NCBI RefSeq assembly: GCF_019957155.1
Contig: NZ_JAIPME010000002.1
Span: 2,079,001-2,143,000, forward strand
DNA from: Anaerococcus murdochii
GTDB lineage: Bacteria > Bacillota > Clostridia > Tissierellales > Peptoniphilaceae
DNA: 64,000 nt
Direction: 5' to 3'
Shown piece by piece: positions 34,601-43,167 of the stretch. The notes beneath the pieces are model-generated. The model made no database searches and was not told the origin of the DNA. It saw only the letters and a program-made list of their open reading frames with translations. How positions within the stretch are numbered: position 1 is the stretch's first letter; each line of letters opens with the position of its first letter. The translations under genes were made by a program, and so were the position numbers.

Positions 34601-35133
34601 TGGTCTTGGATTTCAAGAAAATATGATCCCTTTCCAAAAGCATTTTCATATTTTAAGGCAGTTTCTTCTGCAGCCTTCATGTCCCCTTCCAAAATTCTTT
34701 GGTTAACTTCACCATTTAAGCAGGCAGAAAGAGCAATTAGGCCTTCTGTGTGATTTTTTATATAATCAAAGGACACCCTTGGCTTATAATAAAAACCATT
34801 AACATAGGCTTCAGATACAATTTTAACTAGGTTTTTATAGCCAGTATTATTTTCTGCAAGCAAAATTAGGTGGTAGTACCTCCTATTGGTTGGGTCTTTT
34901 ATCTTATGGTCTCTTTCTGAAACATAGACCTCACAACCAATAATAGGCTTTATACCACGTTTTTGTGCTTGTTTATAAAATTCTATGACCCCATACATCT
35001 GGCCATGGTCTGTGATGGCAACAGAATCCATTCCGAGTTCTTGACACCTATCCAAAAGTTCATCTATCCTTGTAAAACCATCAAGGAGAGAATATTCTGT
35101 ATGGAGGTGGAGGTGGGTAAATTTTGTAGTCAT
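31687..35133 (-). CDS. dnaE: DNA polymerase III alpha subunit
   Basis: 1148 residues. A PHP domain (FTHLHLHTEYSLLDG at residues 5-19, and ITDHGQMYG) is followed by the C-family polymerase core with GPGRGSAAGSLVSY near 355 and the catalytic MPDIDIDFDY near 395. Then come the tandem helix-hairpin-helix region and a C-terminal OB fold (about 990-1070). This is DnaE, not PolC, since there is no exonuclease insertion. It copies DNA, chiefly extending lagging-strand primers in Firmicutes. It starts with ATG 35133, 28 bases after whiA. Confidence 0.96.
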   Translation of the reverse strand: MTTKFTHLHLHTEYSLLDGFTRIDELLDRCQELGMDSVAITDHGQMYGVIEFYKQAQKRGIKPIIGCEVYVSERDHKIKDPTNRRYYHLILLAENNTGYKNLVKIVSEAYVNGFYYKPRVSFDYIKNHTEGLIALSACLNGEVNQRILEGDMKAAEETALKYENAFGKGSYFLEIQDHGMAEQKKVNQGVAYLHRKLGIEMVATNDVHYINKEDSYYQDVLLCIQTGSLIKDENRMKMPNREFYLKDPETMATIFKDYERAIENTGKIAERCNVEIKFHQPHLPYYTKVPEGLTNLDYLKLLVNEGISEKYETVTDEIVERAKMEIDVINSMGYVDYFLIVWDFVNYSRKNDIAVGPGRGSAAGSLVSYALDITQIDPLKYNLIFERFLNPERVSMPDIDIDFDYVLRDKVVEYVNDLYGRDHVSQIVTFGRMQARNAIRDVGRVLDIAYGKVDTIAKQIPATIGMTIDKALAESDAFRASYEKDAEGKRLIDTAKKLEALPRHTSIHAAGVVISKDPLTDIIPLALSNDQVVSQFDMTEIEELGLLKMDFLGLRNLTVIKDTIKDIKKNYGLDVDIRKIDVNDANVIKQFNQAKTIGLFQFESAGMRAFLKNLKPTVFDDLIAANSLFRPGPMDEIPKYIHNKNNPEDVTFLDEKLKPILGVTYGIIVYQEQVMQIVQQLAGYSLGEADNLRRAMSKKKMAVMEENRDIFINGKVDESGQVIIPGAVRNGVNREAANTIYDEMISFAKYAFNKSHSAAYSLVAVQTAYLKHYYPEEYMANLISSVMDQTGKLYTYVSETKRLGIEVLAPDINKSTGTFEVEDKKIIFGLSGIKNVGLNLIEAIVKARQEGGAFTNFKNFLERVEDTDSRALNKKGIESLIKAGAFDSLGYTRSSLMAIFEKAISTVHDNNKINVTGQMNLLDMGEKQEETDIDMPDIDEYPKKVKLKLEKEVLGFYISEHPLSERSLALSNIVNFTTNFREEVGEENIARLDGNFVTMAGIINNKKELTTKKRDLMAFASLEDMYGNIEMVIFPKTYSQYRNLIDDDNIVIVKGRLQSDESDVKLLASEFIDIEKSNLKTLYLKMQYKEYNDVKGLILSNFGKNPVKIYFEDKKKLVGLDSKLWVDINDSTIKLFEDRLGKENVKTK

Positions 35134-35161
35134 AGTAACTCCTTCAAAAAAAGACTTGCTC

Positions 35162-36064
35162 TCACAAATCTTTTGCTAATTTGATAAACTTTTGCAGTCT
35201 ATAGTTAATCTTGGCTTTACTTAGAGGTGGATTTAGCATCTCGCCTAGTTCATCTAGAGATAAATATGGGTTTTCAAGACGAAGTTTTCCTATTTTTTGG
35301 CTTAATTCATCGACCTCGTCAAACCTTCCCTCGTTTATTATTTTATTAATAGCGTCTAGCTGGGCTCTTGCGGCTTTTACTGTCCTATCAATGTTGGCAT
35401 TGTCAAAGTTATTTACCCTATTGACATCATTCCTGATAGACTTCATTGCCCTCACATTTTCCAACTCAAAAAGTGACTGCATGGCGCCTATAACCACCAA
35501 AAAGTCTGAAATCTTATCAGAATCCTTAAGGTAAATTATATTGTAATCAAGCCTTTGGCTGACTTTGGCATTTAGGTTAAAGGCATCCATAGAATCTTTA
35601 ATTATCCTTGCCTCTTCCATATTTTTACCAACAATTTCAAGGTTGTAGCCCCTCTGAGGATCATTTACCGACCCCCTAAAAATAAAGGCAATCTTCAAAA
35701 AGCCTTTGATTTGATTTAGACTTACGTCCTCGATATTAGAATAATTTTCTAAAAAACTTTGGTTTCTTAAGCTAATTAATTTATCAGATACATCGGCATC
35801 TTCAATTATAACCACATAGTCTCTTTTATTTTTTTTATCAGGGTTGTCCTGGATTTCAAAGGTTGGAGAATAGCCATATAAATCTGAAATTAATTTATAA
35901 ATGTACCTGGCTTCTTGGTTGGAGTCAGTTTTAAAAATCACATTAAAACCAGCCGCAGAAATCCTAATTGACCCTATAAAATGAGCCAGAGAAAAGAGTT
36001 CACCTTCAAGGTCTATTGGTTCTTTTTTTAAGAGTTCCTTCTTGCATCTTTGGGAAAAACTCAT
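35162..36064 (-). CDS. whiA: WhiA family DNA-binding protein
   Basis: 300 residues. The N-terminal homing-endonuclease-like domain (AHFIGSIRISAAGFNVIFKT) is followed by a C-terminal helix-turn-helix (LSLDELGEMLNPPLSKAKIN, then YRLQKF). WhiA links cell division, chromosome segregation and, in actinobacteria, sporulation; in Firmicutes its exact role is unclear. The order rapZ, (YvcK is missing here), whiA follows the usual rapZ-yvcK-whiA cluster, with a tyrosine phosphatase gene in the place where yvcK would be. Confidence 0.92.
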   Translation of the reverse strand: MSFSQRCKKELLKKEPIDLEGELFSLAHFIGSIRISAAGFNVIFKTDSNQEARYIYKLISDLYGYSPTFEIQDNPDKKNKRDYVVIIEDADVSDKLISLRNQSFLENYSNIEDVSLNQIKGFLKIAFIFRGSVNDPQRGYNLEIVGKNMEEARIIKDSMDAFNLNAKVSQRLDYNIIYLKDSDKISDFLVVIGAMQSLFELENVRAMKSIRNDVNRVNNFDNANIDRTVKAARAQLDAINKIINEGRFDEVDELSQKIGKLRLENPYLSLDELGEMLNPPLSKAKINYRLQKFIKLAKDL

Positions 36065-36065
36065 A

Positions 36066-36782
36066 TTAGTCCCTAATCCTTCTCCTTAATTTTTCAATAT
36101 CTTCAGCTTCAACACCCGCATGAAGAAGATATGCTTCAAAGCTGCCATATTTTTTTATAACATAGTCATAAGCTTCTTTCATGTAATATGGGTCTGTAAT
36201 CCTAAATATTGAAAAAGGTTCGTCTTCACCATAATTTTCTATATAGCCAAGATGGGCTGAAGATGTCTCATAGTCAGCTATAATATCTCCCCTAGGCACA
36301 TCTGCAAGACCCATTATTATCATTGAAACAATACCAGTCCTATCCTTACCTTCCTGGCAATGGTAAAGAGCAGAACCTTTTGCATTAGCAAGGACACTTA
36401 CAATCTCTTTAACAGCTGGGTAGTGGTCAATTAGATTTCTATAAGACTGGCCAACTGTAATTTGCCCAGAAATAATTTTATCGATTTCTTCCTTCCTGAA
36501 TTCCTTATCTGGAGCTAGGGAAATGTGGTGGTAGTCAAAATTTTCCTTGATTTTTTTGTGGGTATCAGATTCAAAGTCAATCTCATTTTCCCTTCTAAGG
36601 TCAATTATTGTTGAAACATTCAAATCTTTTAAATCATTTATATCAACATCTTCTACATCGTCAAGGCTCGCTGCCCTGAAATATTCGTGCCACTTTGTTG
36701 ATCTGTTGTCCAAAGTAGGCACTCCACCCAGGTCTCTGGCATTTTTTATATTCTCTAAGTCTAATCGTTTTAAATATCTCAT
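36066..36782 (-). CDS. tyrosine-protein phosphatase (dual-specificity fold)
   Basis: 238 residues with the signature P-loop CQEGKDRTGIVSMI (HC-x5-R: HCQEGKDR near 143-150), the Cys being the nucleophile. The N-terminal RDLGGVPT motif is typical of the Y_phosphatase3 family (LipA/Ptp-like). The natural substrate is unknown: phosphotyrosine proteins or phosphoinositides in other species. It sits between rapZ and whiA with 1-base gaps, so it is co-transcribed with cell-wall and regulatory genes. Confidence 0.88.
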   Translation of the reverse strand: MRYLKRLDLENIKNARDLGGVPTLDNRSTKWHEYFRAASLDDVEDVDINDLKDLNVSTIIDLRRENEIDFESDTHKKIKENFDYHHISLAPDKEFRKEEIDKIISGQITVGQSYRNLIDHYPAVKEIVSVLANAKGSALYHCQEGKDRTGIVSMIIMGLADVPRGDIIADYETSSAHLGYIENYGEDEPFSIFRITDPYYMKEAYDYVIKKYGSFEAYLLHAGVEAEDIEKLRRRIRD

Positions 36783-36783
36783 C

Positions 36784-37632
36784 TTACCACTTATCCTTTT
36801 CTCTATGTTTTTTAATTAGTATATAATCGTCATCTTTCATCTTCTCATACATTTTTTCTACCATGTAAACCGACCTGTGTTGGCCACCAGTGCATCCAAA
36901 AGCAATGGTAATGATATTCTTCCCCTCTTTAGCATAGGCGGGTAGGAGGCTCTTTATAAGGCCATATACCCTATCTTCAAATTCCTCTATAATATCAAAT
37001 TGGCTAAGGTAGGCTGCTAATTTTTCGTCTGTGCCGTTTAATTTTTTAAGTTCAGGCACATAGAAGGGATTTGGAATAAATCTCATATCAAAAACAAAGT
37101 CAAAGTCAGCACTCACGCCGTACTTATAACCAAAAGATATGAGGTTTATTATCATATTATTAGTTTTATTGCTACTTGACTCTATGACTTGTCTTAGTTC
37201 AGCAATTTTGTAATTTGTAGTATCTATTAACTTATCAGAAATATCTCTGATTGGCTTAAGTAATTTCTTTTCCTTTTCAAGCCCATCTGAAACATTGCCG
37301 TATTCTCCTAATGGATGTGGCCTTCTTAGCTCGTTATATCTTTTTTGGATAATTTCATCACTAGAATAGATAAAGATTATTTCAGTATCTTCATTGGCTT
37401 TTTTTAGACTTTTTATAGATTTATAAATATCATTGTCTACTGAAAATGACCTAAAATCTATAACAACAGCCATTTTTTCTATTGGATTTTTTTGGTATTT
37501 ATTTAGTTCTATGAATTTTTCCACTAAATAGGCTGGAGCATTATCCATAGCATAGTATCCTAAATCTTCATAGGCCCTTAGGGCTGTTGTCTTGCCTGAG
37601 CCAGAAAGACCTGTAATTATCTTTAATTTCAT
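36784..37632 (-). CDS. rapZ: RapZ-type nucleotide-binding protein (RNase adapter)
   Basis: 282 residues. Walker A GLSGSGKTTAL lies at residues 8-18, and the conserved C-terminal core has FDMRFIPNPFY and IAFGCTGGQHRSVYMVE. In enterobacteria RapZ controls glucosamine-6-phosphate synthase through small RNAs; in Gram-positives (YvcJ) the role is less clear and linked to competence and envelope metabolism. It is next to murB, fitting an amino-sugar link. Confidence 0.93.
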   Translation of the reverse strand: MKLKIITGLSGSGKTTALRAYEDLGYYAMDNAPAYLVEKFIELNKYQKNPIEKMAVVIDFRSFSVDNDIYKSIKSLKKANEDTEIIFIYSSDEIIQKRYNELRRPHPLGEYGNVSDGLEKEKKLLKPIRDISDKLIDTTNYKIAELRQVIESSSNKTNNMIINLISFGYKYGVSADFDFVFDMRFIPNPFYVPELKKLNGTDEKLAAYLSQFDIIEEFEDRVYGLIKSLLPAYAKEGKNIITIAFGCTGGQHRSVYMVEKMYEKMKDDDYILIKKHREKDKW

Positions 37633-38535
37633 CTATAATTCTCCGACTAATTTTACCTCACGCTCTAAAACAAAGCCTGTTTTCTCCCTTACAATATCTG
37701 AAACATGGTTTATGAATTTTAGCATATCCTCACAAGTAGCAGCCTCCCTATTTATAATAAAGCCGCAGTGTTTTTCACTAACTTGACAGTCGCCTTCCCT
37801 AAAACCTCTAAGGCCGCATTCGTCAATTAATTTTGATGCATAAGATCCCGTTGGTCTTTTGAAAGTTGAGCCAGCTGACTTTTTATCAAGTGGTTGTTTG
37901 GTTTGACGCCTGTTTGTAAAATCCTCATATCTTTCTCTAATCAAATCTTTATCGCCTTTTTCTAGTTTAAACTTAGCACTAACCACTATAAGATTATCAT
38001 CAAAAATTCTTGAATGTCTGTAAGAAAAATTCATTTCTTCGTTTTTAAATGTATGAAGATTTCCTTCAAAATCAAAGGCCTTAATTTCTACAGCTACGTC
38101 CTTGATCTCCCCACCATAGGCACCAGCATTCATAGCCACAGCTCCGCCAACTGAACCTGGTATACCGGAAATTTCTTCCATGCCAGCAAGACCTGCCTCT
38201 ATCGCTGCAAGACTAGCCTCATTTAAAGATGTACCAGAAAGTGCTGTGAGATAGTCGCCATCAATATCTACTTTGTCAAAATTATCACTAAGGATAATAA
38301 CACATCCCCTGATACCCTTATCGGATACCAAAAGATTTGATCCCTTGCCCATGACAAAAGTTTCTATCTTGTTTTTGTAATTAAATTTTAAAAGTTCTTC
38401 TAATTCTTCTATGGTAGTTGGCCTTGCAAGTACATCTGCCGGACCGCCTATACCAAAAGTTGTATATGTTTTTAAGTCTTTGTTAAAGTCTATTTGACCG
38501 AATTTTTTGTTATTATAAAGAGATTTGTAGTCCAT
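37633..38535 (-). CDS. murB: UDP-N-acetylenolpyruvoylglucosamine reductase
   Basis: 300 residues. The FAD-binding domain shows TTFGIGGPADVLARP near 25, GKGSNLLVSDKGI near 62 and IPGSVGGAVAMNAGAYGGEI (in parts) near 125. The C-terminal domain holds the catalytic Ser (KSAGSTFKRP) and final Glu (VLEREVKLVG). It reduces UDP-GlcNAc-enolpyruvate to UDP-MurNAc in peptidoglycan synthesis. It is the first gene of the murB-rapZ-PTP-whiA-dnaE-pfkA-pyk-rlmD run. Confidence 0.96.
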   Translation of the reverse strand: MDYKSLYNNKKFGQIDFNKDLKTYTTFGIGGPADVLARPTTIEELEELLKFNYKNKIETFVMGKGSNLLVSDKGIRGCVIILSDNFDKVDIDGDYLTALSGTSLNEASLAAIEAGLAGMEEISGIPGSVGGAVAMNAGAYGGEIKDVAVEIKAFDFEGNLHTFKNEEMNFSYRHSRIFDDNLIVVSAKFKLEKGDKDLIRERYEDFTNRRQTKQPLDKKSAGSTFKRPTGSYASKLIDECGLRGFREGDCQVSEKHCGFIINREAATCEDMLKFINHVSDIVREKTGFVLEREVKLVGEL

Positions 38536-38613
38536 AATTTCTCCTTTTTATCTATTTCTTATATACTATACCATTTTGGGATGAAAACTCTCTTAAAAAT
38601 ATTGACTAAAAAT

Positions 38614-38642
38614 TTGTAATTTTCATAAAACTTTGGTAGAAT
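38614..38642 (+). promoter_or_regulatory. promoter of rpmB
   Basis: TTGTAA (38614-38619), 17-base spacer, TAGAAT (38637-38642) with TGG ahead of it as an extended -10. The ribosome binding site GGAGGAGGTG follows. Confidence 0.6.
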
Positions 38643-38672
38643 AATAAAGATGAATAAGGAGGAGGTGTAAAT

Positions 38673-38861
38673 ATGGCAAGAGCATGCGATATATGTGGCA
38701 AAGGTACAGCTTCAGGTAAGTCTGTAACATTCTCACATAGACAAATTAACAGAACTTTTAAAGCAAACGTGCACAAAATAAAAGCTATTGTTGATGGCAC
38801 TCCAAAAACTATTAACGCTTGTACAAAATGTATTAAAAGTGGAAAAGTAGAAAAAGCTTAA
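38673..38861 (+). CDS. rpmB: 50S ribosomal protein L28
   Basis: 62 residues. It starts MARACDICGKGTASGKSVTF and has two CxxC pairs (CDIC and CTKC), the zinc-binding form of L28. It is one of three plus-strand genes in the window and has its own promoter and terminator. Strong GGAGG site ahead of ATG 38673. Confidence 0.97.
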   Translation: MARACDICGKGTASGKSVTFSHRQINRTFKANVHKIKAIVDGTPKTINACTKCIKSGKVEKA

Positions 38862-38895
38862 GCTTTTTTAGTTTAGTACTAAATTAAAAATTTTT

Positions 38896-38920
38896 AAACT
38901 GGCCCTGTGGTCAGTTTTTT
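38896..38920 (+). terminator. terminator after rpmB
   Basis: AAACTG/CAGTTT with an inner GCC/GGT stem, followed by TTTTTT on the plus strand. Confidence 0.8.
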
Positions 38921-38924
38921 AATT

Positions 38925-38974
38925 TAGAAAAAAATAAGCTGGTAGATGAGAAATCCTCATTACCAGCTTTTTCT
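38925..38974. terminator. bidirectional terminator between rpmB and rpe
   Basis: AGCTGGTA-ATGAG pairs with CTCAT-TACCAGCT. T tracts follow on both strands. It ends rpe on the minus strand and backs up the rpmB terminator. Confidence 0.85.
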
Positions 38975-38976
38975 TT

Positions 38977-39636
38977 TTATTCGTATTCTTTAAAAATTTC
39001 ATGATAGGCTTGTATCTGACCACCTATATCTTTTCCGAAAATATCAGAGCCTGATACAATCTCATCCACACCCAGGTCTAAAACTTCCCTTACATTGGTT
39101 GTTTTAATGCCGCCATCAACTTGGATTTTAATATCTAAGCCATTTTCATCAATATATTTTCTGTATAGAGTCATTGTGGCCTTGGTCTCTGGCATAAATT
39201 TCTGCCCACCAAAACCAGGTCTTACACTCATTACCAAAATCAAATCGATTAGATCAAAATATTCTAAAAGTAATTTTGGATCTGTTTCTGGTTTGGCTGT
39301 AAGACCAACTTCCATTCCAGAGTCTTTTATAGCTTTAAGGGTCTTTCTGAGATCTTTGCAGGCTTCATAATGAACAGTAATCCTATCTGAACCCGCTTTT
39401 TTAAAGTCATCTATATACCTAATTGGCTCTTCAATCATTAGGTGGGTATCAAAGAAATAATCATTCTTACCCCTAATGTCAGAAATCACCTTAAAGGCAA
39501 AGGAAATATTTGGCACAAAAATCCCATCCATAACATCTATATGGAGCATTTCTATGCCCAAACCCTTGGTCTTATCTAAATCGTCTTGTAGGTTTGCAAA
39601 ATTTGCTGAAAGTAATGATGGGGATAATTTTACCAT
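38977..39636 (-). CDS. rpe: ribulose-phosphate 3-epimerase
   Basis: 219 residues, a TIM barrel with LSPSLLSANFANL at residues 4-16, HIDVMDGIFVPN near 32 (metal-binding His and Asp), HLMIEEP near 67 and VDGGIKTTN near 173. It interconverts ribulose 5-phosphate and xylulose 5-phosphate. It overlaps rsgA by 7 bases. Confidence 0.95.
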   Translation of the reverse strand: MVKLSPSLLSANFANLQDDLDKTKGLGIEMLHIDVMDGIFVPNISFAFKVISDIRGKNDYFFDTHLMIEEPIRYIDDFKKAGSDRITVHYEACKDLRKTLKAIKDSGMEVGLTAKPETDPKLLLEYFDLIDLILVMSVRPGFGGQKFMPETKATMTLYRKYIDENGLDIKIQVDGGIKTTNVREVLDLGVDEIVSGSDIFGKDIGGQIQAYHEIFKEYE

Positions 39637-40499
39637 TTGTTAAGTCTCCTTTGTTTTAATTCTTCAAATAACTGTAAATAATTTTTATAACGTGACTGGG
39701 AAATTTTTCCCTCTTCTAGATCTTCTTTGACCCTGCAAGATGGCTCGTTGATGTGGTTGCAATCCTTAAATTTGCAGGCCCTATCCCTTAATTCCACAAA
39801 GGTGTTTTTAAGGTCATTTTCATCTTCCAAAAAATCAAAGTCAAAGGAATCAAAGCCCGGAGTATCGAAAATAAAAGTATCCTCACCGAGTTTAAAAATT
39901 TCTGTGTGGCGAGTGGTATTCTTTCCCCTCTTTGATTTTTGGCTTATATCTCCAATTTCAATTTCCTTATCAATTAAGTTTGATAAAAAGGTTGATTTGC
40001 CAACACCAGACGCTCCTGAAACTGCAGAAGTTTTGCCCTTTAAGATTTCTCTGATTTTTTCTTTTGGAAAATCCTTGTAATTATCAATTAAAATTACTTC
40101 ATAGCCAATATTTTTATAAATATTAGCCAGTTCTTCTATTTTTTCTTTAGAAGCCAGGTCTATTTTTGTAAGCATAATAGTCACACAAATATTTAAATAT
40201 TCACACATGGCTAAGTACTTATCAAGATTATAAAGGTTAAGGGGTGGATCGTTTATAGTTACAAAAACCAAAAGCTGGTCAATATTTGCTATATTGGGTC
40301 TTTTGATTTCATTTTTCCTAGCAAGTAATCTTGTAATATAAGCCTTAGAATCTTCTAAGACCTCTATTTCAACATTGTCTCCTACCAAAGGCTTTTTGTC
40401 CTTTACCCTAAAATTCCCCCTGGCCTTGGCCATATAAACATTGTCCTTAGTGTCTACATAATATAATTCTTTTTGACTTTTAATTATTTTTCCAATCAT
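39630..40499 (-). CDS. rsgA: ribosome small subunit-dependent GTPase RsgA
   Basis: 289 residues. OB-fold N-terminus, then a circularly permuted GTPase with G4 TKID, G1 GASGVGKSTF near 163, G3 DTPGF near 208 and a zinc site CKFKDCNH...C near 242-255. It checks late assembly of the 30S subunit. It is in the conserved kinase cluster after prkC; its ATG overlaps the prkC stop. Confidence 0.95.
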   Translation of the reverse strand: MIGKIIKSQKELYYVDTKDNVYMAKARGNFRVKDKKPLVGDNVEIEVLEDSKAYITRLLARKNEIKRPNIANIDQLLVFVTINDPPLNLYNLDKYLAMCEYLNICVTIMLTKIDLASKEKIEELANIYKNIGYEVILIDNYKDFPKEKIREILKGKTSAVSGASGVGKSTFLSNLIDKEIEIGDISQKSKRGKNTTRHTEIFKLGEDTFIFDTPGFDSFDFDFLEDENDLKNTFVELRDRACKFKDCNHINEPSCRVKEDLEEGKISQSRYKNYLQLFEELKQRRLNKW

Positions 40500-42430
40500 T
40501 AATTAACCTGGTATACTCCGTAAGACTCATCATCAACTAGGACTTCAACGCTTGTTCCAGACATAGACATAAATTTAAGAACTAGGACTCCGTTCTCGTT
40601 TAAGTCACTTGCTGTATGGTAATCATTGTAAAGTAGGTCACTCCTATTGCCCTTATTATCAACCTTATAGATTTTGACATTGAAGTTTTCCTTATCAGTT
40701 GCAACATTTAACCTAATTTCAACTTCCCTATTAGGACTTGATTTCTTTTCTTCTTCCCCAAGGCTTATTACAAAATCTATTGCTGAATTTTCTGCAACCT
40801 CTGTTTCTGCACCAATTGATTGGCTAATGACATGGCCCTTGTCAATACTTGATGAATATTGATAGTCAACATTTCTTACTCTTAAGTGATTATTTCTTGC
40901 AGTTGCTATAGCATCCTTCTCAGACATACCAACATAGTTTCCAACCTTTATTATCTCTGTTGTATCTTCTTTTCCAACTGAAATCACAAGATTTATTTCA
41001 GTTCCTGATTGAACTTTGGCACCAGATGCTGGTTCCTGCCTAATTACCAAATCTTTATCAACAGTATTTGAATAATCTGTAGATGTTGTACCTATCTTAA
41101 GTCCAAGGTCTTTTAAGGTTTCTTCTGCCTGGCTTAGGTTCATATTTTTAAGCTCAGGAACACTTATTTCCCTACCCGATGATATAACAAGGTTTACAAT
41201 AGTTCCCTTCTTTGCCCTTGTGGATGCATCAGGGTCTTGACTCATGACCTTGCCTTTCTCATATTCATCGCTTTCGGCATTTCTAGCTATATTTGCCCTA
41301 AAACCACGTTTTTCAAGTTGTTCAACAGCTTGTTCTTCTGTTAGGTTTACAACTGTTGGCACTTCTATTTCATCTGTAGAATTTCTTGAACTAAAGAAAT
41401 ACACAGCTGCAACTAAGATAAAGGCAAGAAGGGCCAGTGGCCAAATTTTTATAGAAGTTTTTTTCTTTTTCTTTTTATTCTTTTCCTCACCAGTTGATAC
41501 ATAAACTGCTTCCCTATCTTCTTCAATAGGCTCTTGGTAGGATTCTTTTTTTGGAACTACAATCGGAATTCTTGCTGTATCTTCAAAAGTATCCTCACCC
41601 TTAACTAGAGATTCGTCATCAAGGGCCTCAATAAGCTCGCTTGCATTTTGAAACCTCTCAGTTGGGTCTTTCTTTAAAAGCTTCATAATTATGTAGTTTA
41701 AATGCTTAGATAGATTTGGATTTATCTCCCTTGGAGGAATTGGATCATCTTGTATATGCATAACTGCAATTCCTACAGAATTATCCGCATCGAAAGGCAC
41801 CCTACCTGTCGCCATTTCATACATGACAGCACCCAAGGAATAAAGGTCAGATTTTAAGTCTACAATCTTACCCTTTGCTTGTTCTGGGGAAATATAATGT
41901 ACTGTTCCTAAAATTGAGCTAGTATAGGTTATAGTCGCGTTTGATGACACCCTTGCTATACCAAAATCAGTTACCTTACACAAACCATACTTATCAATCA
42001 AAATATTTTGTGGTTTGATATCCCTATGAACAATGCCCGAATCATGAGCTGACTTGAGAGCTTGGGCGATTTGGGTTGAATAATCGATAATATCGTGATT
42101 TTCAAGGACCTTTTCACGGTCAATCAAATCTTTTAAAGTCTCGCCCTCAACGTATTCCATAACTATATATTGTATTAGCTTGCCATTTAGCATATCCTTG
42201 CCTATATCATAAACATTTACAATATTAATATGGGAAAGCTTAGCAGCTGATTGGGCTTCGTTATTAAATTTCTTAGAAAATTCATCATCTTCAGCGTATT
42301 GGTCTTTTAAAATCTTGATGGCAACGTACCTATCAAGAAGTCTATCTTTGGCCTTGTAAACCTTGGCCATACCCCCTACGCCTATTTCTTTTATAATCTC
42401 ATATCTACTGTCTAAAATTATTTTATCCAT
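40499..42430 (-). CDS. prkC: PASTA-domain serine/threonine protein kinase
   Basis: 643 residues. Kinase domain: glycine loop IGVGGMAKVY (16-25), Lys39, catalytic HRDIKPQN (135-142), DFG (155-157) and SPEQAKG. A basic juxtamembrane stretch is followed by one membrane helix near 330-350. Outside the cell are three PASTA repeats (from EVPTVVNLTEEQAVEQLEKR, in part) and a C-terminal beta domain. PASTA repeats sense muropeptides or lipid II. It acts with the phosphatase encoded just upstream to control growth and cell-wall synthesis. Confidence 0.95.
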   Translation of the reverse strand: MDKIILDSRYEIIKEIGVGGMAKVYKAKDRLLDRYVAIKILKDQYAEDDEFSKKFNNEAQSAAKLSHINIVNVYDIGKDMLNGKLIQYIVMEYVEGETLKDLIDREKVLENHDIIDYSTQIAQALKSAHDSGIVHRDIKPQNILIDKYGLCKVTDFGIARVSSNATITYTSSILGTVHYISPEQAKGKIVDLKSDLYSLGAVMYEMATGRVPFDADNSVGIAVMHIQDDPIPPREINPNLSKHLNYIIMKLLKKDPTERFQNASELIEALDDESLVKGEDTFEDTARIPIVVPKKESYQEPIEEDREAVYVSTGEEKNKKKKKKTSIKIWPLALLAFILVAAVYFFSSRNSTDEIEVPTVVNLTEEQAVEQLEKRGFRANIARNAESDEYEKGKVMSQDPDASTRAKKGTIVNLVISSGREISVPELKNMNLSQAEETLKDLGLKIGTTSTDYSNTVDKDLVIRQEPASGAKVQSGTEINLVISVGKEDTTEIIKVGNYVGMSEKDAIATARNNHLRVRNVDYQYSSSIDKGHVISQSIGAETEVAENSAIDFVISLGEEEKKSSPNREVEIRLNVATDKENFNVKIYKVDNKGNRSDLLYNDYHTASDLNENGVLVLKFMSMSGTSVEVLVDDESYGVYQVN

Positions 42431-42439
42431 AATACCCTC

Positions 42440-43165
42440 TTATAGTAAAATCGTTGTAACAGTAATATTATCCCTGCCACCGTGGTCAATAGCTGCTTCT
42501 ATCAACTTTGTTGAAATTTGATAGGGATCCTTATTAGCTTTTACTATATCTTTTATCTTATCATCTGTTAATTCGTTTGTAAGCCCATCTGTAACCATCA
42601 AAACTATGTCGCCTTCTTCCATATGAAGAGACTTGCTATCAGGATTAATTTTTTCTTCTGTGCCTACAGCCCTAGTTATGGCGGACTTATTTATGAAGTT
42701 TTCTGCCTCATCTTCTGTTAAAGAACCACTATCCAAAAGGTCATTTACTAAGGAGTGGTCCCTGGTAAGCTGGCTTAAGGAGTCATTCCTGTAAATATAA
42801 GCTCTGGAATCACCCAAGTGGGTTAGGTAATAGACCTTGTTTTTATGGTCTAGGCAAAGGCAAACTACTGTTGTCCCCATTCTTATATCGCCTTCCTCTA
42901 AGGATAGCTTATAAATTTCCTCGTTAGCATAGAAAATAGCCTCTTCTTGGAGCTTTATGTATGAGTCGTAATCACTTAAGTTTGCCTCTTTTATGTATTT
43001 TATAAAGAGTTTGGCGGCAAGTTTACTAGCAAGGTCACCCTTGCTGTGGCCACCCATTCCGTCAGCGACTATGAAAAAGTCTAAATCTCCCAGGCTAATA
43101 TTTGAAAATGAGTCTTCATTCTCACTTCTAATTTTGCCAATATTTGTGATTGTGCTAAATTTCAT
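42440..43165 (-). CDS. prpC: PP2C-family protein phosphatase
   Basis: 241 residues. Metal-binding motifs of PP2C are present: EDSFSN near 16, DGMGGHSKGDLAS near 35, GTTVV, HLGDSRAYIY and VTDGLTNELTDD, then DNITV at the end. It removes phosphate from Ser/Thr substrates of the kinase downstream (10-base gap). Confidence 0.95.
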   Translation of the reverse strand: MKFSTITNIGKIRSENEDSFSNISLGDLDFFIVADGMGGHSKGDLASKLAAKLFIKYIKEANLSDYDSYIKLQEEAIFYANEEIYKLSLEEGDIRMGTTVVCLCLDHKNKVYYLTHLGDSRAYIYRNDSLSQLTRDHSLVNDLLDSGSLTEDEAENFINKSAITRAVGTEEKINPDSKSLHMEEGDIVLMVTDGLTNELTDDKIKDIVKANKDPYQISTKLIEAAIDHGGRDNITVTTILL

Positions 43166-43167
43166 CC

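Noticed and set aside
38606..38800. A minus-strand open frame opposite rpmB
   Set aside because: It overlaps the whole L28 gene, has no ribosome binding site and looks like a shadow.
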